A DNA stretch of 64,000 bases from SKUL01 sp964487545 (lineage in GTDB: Bacteria; Bacteroidota; Bacteroidia; Flavobacteriales_D; SKUL01): positions 1 to 64,000 of the forward strand of contig CAZARI010000009.1 in the NCBI GenBank assembly GCA_964487545.1. Reading direction: 5' to 3'. The position numbers and the translations under genes are program-made. The notes beneath the pieces are model-generated. The model was not told the DNA's origin. It searched no databases and saw nothing but the letters and a program-made list of their open reading frames with translations. Below, one piece after another: positions 60,180 through 64,000 of this stretch (its first letter is position 1; every line of letters begins with the position of its first letter).

Positions 60180-60683
60180 ATGGCTACATCAGAAAAAAAC
60201 CTCTCGGCGTTTGATCCGAAAAACCTGCCGAAAGCCGGAGATATGAGAATAGGGATTGTGGTATCGGACTGGAATAATGAAATAACCGACAATTTGCTCA
60301 ACGGAGCGTTGACCACGCTGAAGCAGGCCGGAGTGCTTGAAGAGAACATACTGGTTCATCGTGTTCCGGGTAGTTTTGAGCTCGCTCTGGCCGCGCAATG
60401 GCAAGTAGAATCGGGCGAAATAGATGGCGTAATCGCGCTGGGTTCGGTGATCCAGGGCGAAACCCGTCATTTTGAATTTGTGTGCAATGCGGTGGCGCAG
60501 GGAATTCAACAGGTTAATATCAACTACAGCAAGCCGGTTATTTTCGGAGTTCTAACCGACGACACCAAGCAGCAAGCCATCGACCGCTCGGGTGGCAAAC
60601 ACGGAAACAAAGGTGTGGAATGTGCGGTGGCCGTACTTCAAATGGTTGATTTGCACAAACGGTTTTTGAAGGATTTGCAATAA
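60180..60683 (+). CDS. ribH: 6,7-dimethyl-8-ribityllumazine synthase
   Basis: 167 residues. It makes the riboflavin precursor 6,7-dimethyl-8-ribityllumazine in the cytoplasm, forming shells or decamers. Family blocks: IGIVVSDWNNEITDNLLNGA, VPGSFELALAAQWQ, IALGSVIQGETRHFEFVCNAVAQGI and PVIFGVLTDDTKQQAIDRSGGKHGNKG (His contact in the last). A ribD gene is in the same window at 43845. Convergent to the TPR lipoprotein gene across a shared terminator. Confidence 0.97.
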   Translation: MATSEKNLSAFDPKNLPKAGDMRIGIVVSDWNNEITDNLLNGALTTLKQAGVLEENILVHRVPGSFELALAAQWQVESGEIDGVIALGSVIQGETRHFEFVCNAVAQGIQQVNINYSKPVIFGVLTDDTKQQAIDRSGGKHGNKGVECAVAVLQMVDLHKRFLKDLQ

Positions 60684-60732
60684 ATCCATTTCGGTATTTC
60701 TTAATGGAGCCGGTAATTTCCTGAAATAAAAA

Positions 60733-60757
60733 ACGGCGCATCCGATGGTTGCGCCGT
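60733..60757. terminator. Hairpin terminator between ribH and TPR lipoprotein gene
   Basis: ACGGCGCA (60733-60740) pairs perfectly with TGCGCCGT (60750-60757). On the minus strand it is followed by a T-run (from the A-run at about 60728-60732), so it best serves the minus-strand gene, and also follows ribH by 49 bases. Confidence 0.82.
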
Positions 60758-60779
60758 CTCATTTTCTAAGTATATTTTA

Positions 60780-61346
60780 TCATGATGTTTCGGCATCCCG
60801 GTTTCGCTGCATAAACAGCTCGAGCAATTCTTCATCGGTCAGGTCAATGGTTTTTAGTCTTTCACGCGCTTGCTCGGCAAACTCATGCTCCGGAAACTTA
60901 TTGATCACCACCCGATATGCTTCTTTTGCACGCTCTATTTCTTTCAGGTCATTATCATAAGTAAAAGCAATCAAAAAATAGGTTTCTGGTTGCTTTCCAT
61001 AATCGGGGTAGTCATCAATAATGCGTTGGTACATTTTGAGCGCACGAGATTGAACGCCAACACCTCTTGCAATTCCGGCGCCTTTGTAGAGATAATCGGG
61101 TGTACGCGAGTCGGCGGGATAGGTGTCGGTAAATCGGATATAGTTTTGAAGCAATTGTGCTGCGGCCTCTTTATCCACATTGGTTTCGGAACCAAAAAGC
61201 ACGTTTTCGAGCGAATCTATTTTGGTGGCGAGTCCATCGGTTTCCTGTTGCACCTGTCTTTCTTCATCCGTTACGCCGCCGCAGGCGACCAAGAACAACA
61301 TTGCTGAGAAGATGATTATACGCTGGATTTTCACATTCATGATCAT
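60780..61346 (-). CDS. TPR lipoprotein downstream of def
   Basis: 188 residues. Lipoprotein signal (IIIFSAMLFLVACGG), a short coiled segment (DGLATKIDSLENVLFG), and three TPR-like helix pairs (about 60-170: AAAQLLQNYIRFTDTYPADSRTPDYLYKGAGIA, RALKMYQRIIDDYPDYG, AKEAYRVVINKFPEHEFAEQARERL). YbgF/CpoB-like and BamD-like proteins have this plan; no partner is identified. The ATG overlaps the def stop by 4 nt (ATGA); an inner ATG at 61340 is also possible. Confidence 0.85.
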   Translation of the reverse strand: MIMNVKIQRIIIFSAMLFLVACGGVTDEERQVQQETDGLATKIDSLENVLFGSETNVDKEAAAQLLQNYIRFTDTYPADSRTPDYLYKGAGIARGVGVQSRALKMYQRIIDDYPDYGKQPETYFLIAFTYDNDLKEIERAKEAYRVVINKFPEHEFAEQARERLKTIDLTDEELLELFMQRNRDAETS

Positions 61347-61915
61347 TTGGTTTTGGCCGGAAAACGCATCCGGTAGTTAACATCAGATTTTCCTTTGGTA
61401 ATATCGGTCAACTTTCCACGAAGCATCCTGCGGCGAAGGGCTGAAATACGGTCCGTAAAAAGTACACCTTCAATGTGATCGTATTCGTGCTGAATGATTC
61501 GCGCCCGGTATCCGTCAAAGCGTTCTTCGTGGGTGTTAAAGTTCTCGTCTTGATACCGAATTAAAATCTCCGGTTCTCGCATTACTTCTTCGCGAATATT
61601 GGGAATACTGAGACAGCCTTCAATAAAACTCCACTGATCGCCGGTTTCTTCAATAATTTCAGCATTGATAAAAACGCGTTTAAAATCTTTTAAATCGTCA
61701 GCATCCTCTTCGTCTTCGGCAAATGGTGCACCGTCTATCACAAAAAGTCTGATCGATTTCCCAATCTGTGGAGCAGCTAAACCAACACCGTGGGCAGCAT
61801 ACATGGTTTCGAACATATTCTCAATCAGCTCCTCAATCCCTTCATACGACTCGTCAATTGGATCGGCCTTGCGCTTTAGAATTACATCGCCATACGGAAC
61901 AATGGGTAAAATCAT
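61343..61915 (-). CDS. def: Peptide deformylase
   Basis: 190 residues. It removes the formyl group from nascent proteins. All three motifs are present: GVGLAAPQIG (43-52), EGCLSIP (Cys101) and QHEYDH (His143, Glu144, His147), which bind the metal. An acidic insert (about 63-78, AEDEEDADDLKD) is common in Bacteroidota PDF. The ATG-side gap to the CotH-like gene upstream is 54 bases; its stop overlaps the TPR lipoprotein start by 4 nt. Confidence 0.97.
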   Translation of the reverse strand: MILPIVPYGDVILKRKADPIDESYEGIEELIENMFETMYAAHGVGLAAPQIGKSIRLFVIDGAPFAEDEEDADDLKDFKRVFINAEIIEETGDQWSFIEGCLSIPNIREEVMREPEILIRYQDENFNTHEERFDGYRARIIQHEYDHIEGVLFTDRISALRRRMLRGKLTDITKGKSDVNYRMRFPAKTK

Positions 61916-61969
61916 CCACGAAATTTTTTTTCAAAATTAAGACTTTATACGGTTTTCAGACCATGGCAC

Positions 61970-63646
61970 CTATTGGGGCTCGAAATCATAAATCACCGCA
62001 TTGCTTGAAGTGAATTTTTCGAATTCAGGTATTTTTCCGGAGATATTTCTTGCTCTTTCATAAGTTGGCGAATAATCGAATCGGTAATCGGGCCACTCTT
62101 TTTGCAGCATGCGCTGATAAAACGTCATTTCATTAATTGTATTGAGTTTCAAAACATTCAGATACGATTCTTCGCTCATGCGCTTTAACTCTGTGAGATA
62201 CATTCTTAAAAATTCGGCATCGTTAAACAGGTTCAGATACATGGCTCTCCACTGCTCACTTTCTTTGAGCGTATCCGATTGGGTCCATGCGATAAAAGGT
62301 GCTTCGCGAAATGACATTGCCCCATTTACACCAAAGCCGTTATTACCCACCAACTCAACCATACCGCTTGACGCTTCGCTGATGAACCGGATATTGGTCC
62401 AGTGCAATGCGCCATAAGCTTCCATAATATCGCAGGCCGCAAGCATACGGGCGGCTTTTTCCTTATTAATAAACTGAGGTACCTGGGCATGGCTGTTTCT
62501 AAAAGCTTTAAGCTGTCTTTTAAAAATTTTCTTGCGCTCGTCGGTAAAGTAATCGTCGTTGTAGATGGTAATACCGGCGTCGTCAAAGGTATCATCGGGT
62601 GAAATGTCATCTTCGCTAACTTGAGCTTTAACATATCCCATATCCTTGTATCGACCAATGGCATTGACTGTATCCTGATAAACAAAAATTTCGTCGAGCA
62701 ACCATTCTTCCATGGCATATATTCCCAAACTTCGGCCATTGATGGTAATCGGAACAAAGCGATAATCTGAGCTCACCACGCCCTCCTGCCGAAGCATTTT
62801 TCGAAAAAGCCACTCGTCGAGGAAACTGCGCAATTTGGGATCCTGCAGCGAGAAATATTTCATTCCTCGAATACTCTCTTCATCCATTTCTACTTTCACC
62901 GACCATTTTTCTCCTTCCAAATTATAGAGCTGATCGCCCTTAAATGTCAAACTACCCATAACGGCCTTGCCCTTCCACTCCACTTCGGCTCGAACCCAAT
63001 CTTCTTTGTCCATATCAATATAACCCTGTCGAAAAGCCGCCAGCCGCTTCTCGCGCAAACGCTCCATGTCGGGTTCGCTGATGCGTATGTGCACCGTTTC
63101 ATCGTAGCTGTAATCGGGGTAATACACCCTTTCCAGAAATTCTAATTTAAAACTATCAAACCACACCGGGTCGTCGCCTTGGTTTTCGAGCCGAAAATGA
63201 ACGGCTGTTCCGGTATGATTAGGAGGTAACTGAAGCAGCAATTCTCGTTTCTCCCAACCATCAAAAGTTTCGGCAACGAGATGTGCCCGCCCTACTTCCG
63301 TTTGGCCATGCGAATCTTTAAGCATAGCCACGATGGCACCGCCGTTGTTTCGGCCATCGCTTTTACACCAAACTGTGACCAGGAATTTAGCATCGGGCGC
63401 TGGATTTTCGTGTATATACTCAAAAACAACCTGATTGCCGAGTTCAGACAACAAACTAAAGGCTCCACCCATCGCCACCGAATCAATTTTTCCGGGACTC
63501 AAAAAATGTTGTCCGTTGACAGTAACCCATAGTGAATCGCCAACAATGGTAAACTTTTCGAATCCGGTTTCTACGGTGTCAGGCCAAGTAATAATTCCGC
63601 ATCCGCCAATGGTTAACGTGAACAGCAATACAGCAATAAATCTCAT
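61970..63646 (-). CDS. CotH-like lipoprotein
   Basis: 558 residues. Lipoprotein signal (LLFTLTIGGCG), an N-terminal beta-sandwich with carbohydrate-binding-module character (about 25-180), then a CotH-like core (about 190-500): VHIRISEPDMERLREKRL, LTFKGDQLYNLEGEKWSVKV, YFSLQDPKLRSFLDEWLFRKML, FVPITINGRSLGIYAMEEWL. CotH was described as a spore-coat kinase in Bacillus; relatives in non-sporing bacteria are of unknown role, and the Asp/Lys kinase residues were not verified here. The start overlaps the yqgF stop by 4 nt, so it is in a yqgF-cotH-def-TPR operon. Confidence 0.78.
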   Translation of the reverse strand: MRFIAVLLFTLTIGGCGIITWPDTVETGFEKFTIVGDSLWVTVNGQHFLSPGKIDSVAMGGAFSLLSELGNQVVFEYIHENPAPDAKFLVTVWCKSDGRNNGGAIVAMLKDSHGQTEVGRAHLVAETFDGWEKRELLLQLPPNHTGTAVHFRLENQGDDPVWFDSFKLEFLERVYYPDYSYDETVHIRISEPDMERLREKRLAAFRQGYIDMDKEDWVRAEVEWKGKAVMGSLTFKGDQLYNLEGEKWSVKVEMDEESIRGMKYFSLQDPKLRSFLDEWLFRKMLRQEGVVSSDYRFVPITINGRSLGIYAMEEWLLDEIFVYQDTVNAIGRYKDMGYVKAQVSEDDISPDDTFDDAGITIYNDDYFTDERKKIFKRQLKAFRNSHAQVPQFINKEKAARMLAACDIMEAYGALHWTNIRFISEASSGMVELVGNNGFGVNGAMSFREAPFIAWTQSDTLKESEQWRAMYLNLFNDAEFLRMYLTELKRMSEESYLNVLKLNTINEMTFYQRMLQKEWPDYRFDYSPTYERARNISGKIPEFEKFTSSNAVIYDFEPQ

Positions 63647-64000
63647 TTAAAACGGTCTTTGGTTTCGAGGTACGACTGCAACATAATGGTAGCACTAATT
63701 TGATCCACAAGCCCCTTATTCTGTCTTGCTTTTCGCCGCAGACCGCCATCTATCATGGTTTGGAATGCCATTTTAGAAGTAAAGCGTTCATCGACCTTAA
63801 TCACCGGAACCTCCGGAAAACGCTTTTCGAAAGCCCGGATGAACTGGTGAACCAACGGTGCAGACTCAGATGGTTTTCCCGACAAATCTACCGGATCGCC
63901 CACCACCAATGCCACCACCTCGTGTTTTGACAAATAATCTTTGAGCCAGGGAAGCAATTCTTGACTGGAAACGGTTCCTACTCCACTGGCAATCATTTGC
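63643..64000 (-). CDS. ruvX: YqgF/RuvX-type Holliday-junction resolvase-like nuclease, 5' end outside window
   Basis: The last 119 codons of a RuvX/YqgF family protein, frame open to the right edge. The core QMIASGVGTV, VVALVVGDPVDLSGKPSES, FEKRFPEVPVIKVDERFTS and the C-terminal VDQISATIMLQSYL are diagnostic, with the second catalytic Asp/Glu in DERFTS. Family members process pre-16S rRNA or resolve DNA junctions. A Met at 63996 is not the true start, because the N-terminal nuclease strand is missing. Confidence 0.93.
   Translation of the reverse strand, partial: QMIASGVGTVSSQELLPWLKDYLSKHEVVALVVGDPVDLSGKPSESAPLVHQFIRAFEKRFPEVPVIKVDERFTSKMAFQTMIDGGLRRKARQNKGLVDQISATIMLQSYLETKDRFK

Noticed and set aside
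1..64000. tRNA or rRNA genes
   Set aside because: I saw no cloverleaf with a recognisable T-loop and no rRNA segments by eye; a tRNAscan run would decide.

Overview
The window reads as chromosomal DNA of a member of the Bacteroidota, probably Flavobacteriia-like. Four observations support this. Secreted proteins carry type IX secretion (T9SS) C-terminal signals, type A at 2342-3568 and 52775-54097 and type B at 55738-59271. A PorD/DUF4835 gene lies in the bamD-rpoZ-coaBC-porD-recN order. The branched-chain/pyruvate-type E1 is a single alpha-beta fusion. Many starts are preceded by the Bacteroidota promoter pattern TTG-N18/19-TAnnTTTG, often continuing as GCACC, rather than by a Shine-Dalgarno sequence. 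No rRNA or tRNA gene was recognised, and no convincing replication origin lies next to dnaA. The species cannot be named from the sequence alone.

Layout. Positions 1-1800 are an accessory, AT-rich patch. It holds a glycosyltransferase cut by the window edge, two 179-bp direct repeats differing at one base, a relic of an IS1182-like transposase start, and a RelE/ParE-type toxin-antitoxin pair between the repeats. From 1.8 to 20 kb there is mostly core metabolism and surface biology: a secreted esterase, valS, DUF4293, rho, an MBOAT/SGNH acylation pair, the fused E1 dehydrogenase, a PaaE-like reductase, a lipoprotein MsrB followed by a TonB receptor and a sorbosone-dehydrogenase-like protein, aat and a CoA-type Nudix enzyme.

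Positions 20.3-29.8 kb hold the most unusual locus, a four-gene minus-strand operon. It encodes a DUF5723-like outer-membrane protein, an exported TPR/Ig-like/caspase protein, a propeller-sensor SpoIIE phosphatase and a second paralogous TPR/Ig-like/caspase protein. Gene spacing is a 4-nt overlap, then 4 nt, then 92 nt. Both caspase domains keep the His/Cys dyad and share the same C-terminal tail motif. I regard this as a candidate undescribed extracytoplasmic signalling or proteolysis system.

From 29.8 to 64 kb the window is dense housekeeping: fabI, recN, porD, coaBC, rpoZ, bamD, an alpha-oxoamine synthase likely involved in sphingo- or sulfonolipid synthesis, dapA, ligA, prmC, ribD, dnaA, an LMW phosphatase, an RsmI-like methyltransferase, paired FKBP lipoproteins, nrnA-like, ndk, an M43 protease, a DciA-like gene, recF, a large repeat adhesin, ribH, def, a CotH-like lipoprotein and the yqgF/ruvX 3' end. 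Genes are tightly packed, with many 1-4 nt overlaps, several convergent 3' overlaps and strong hairpin terminators at some operon ends.
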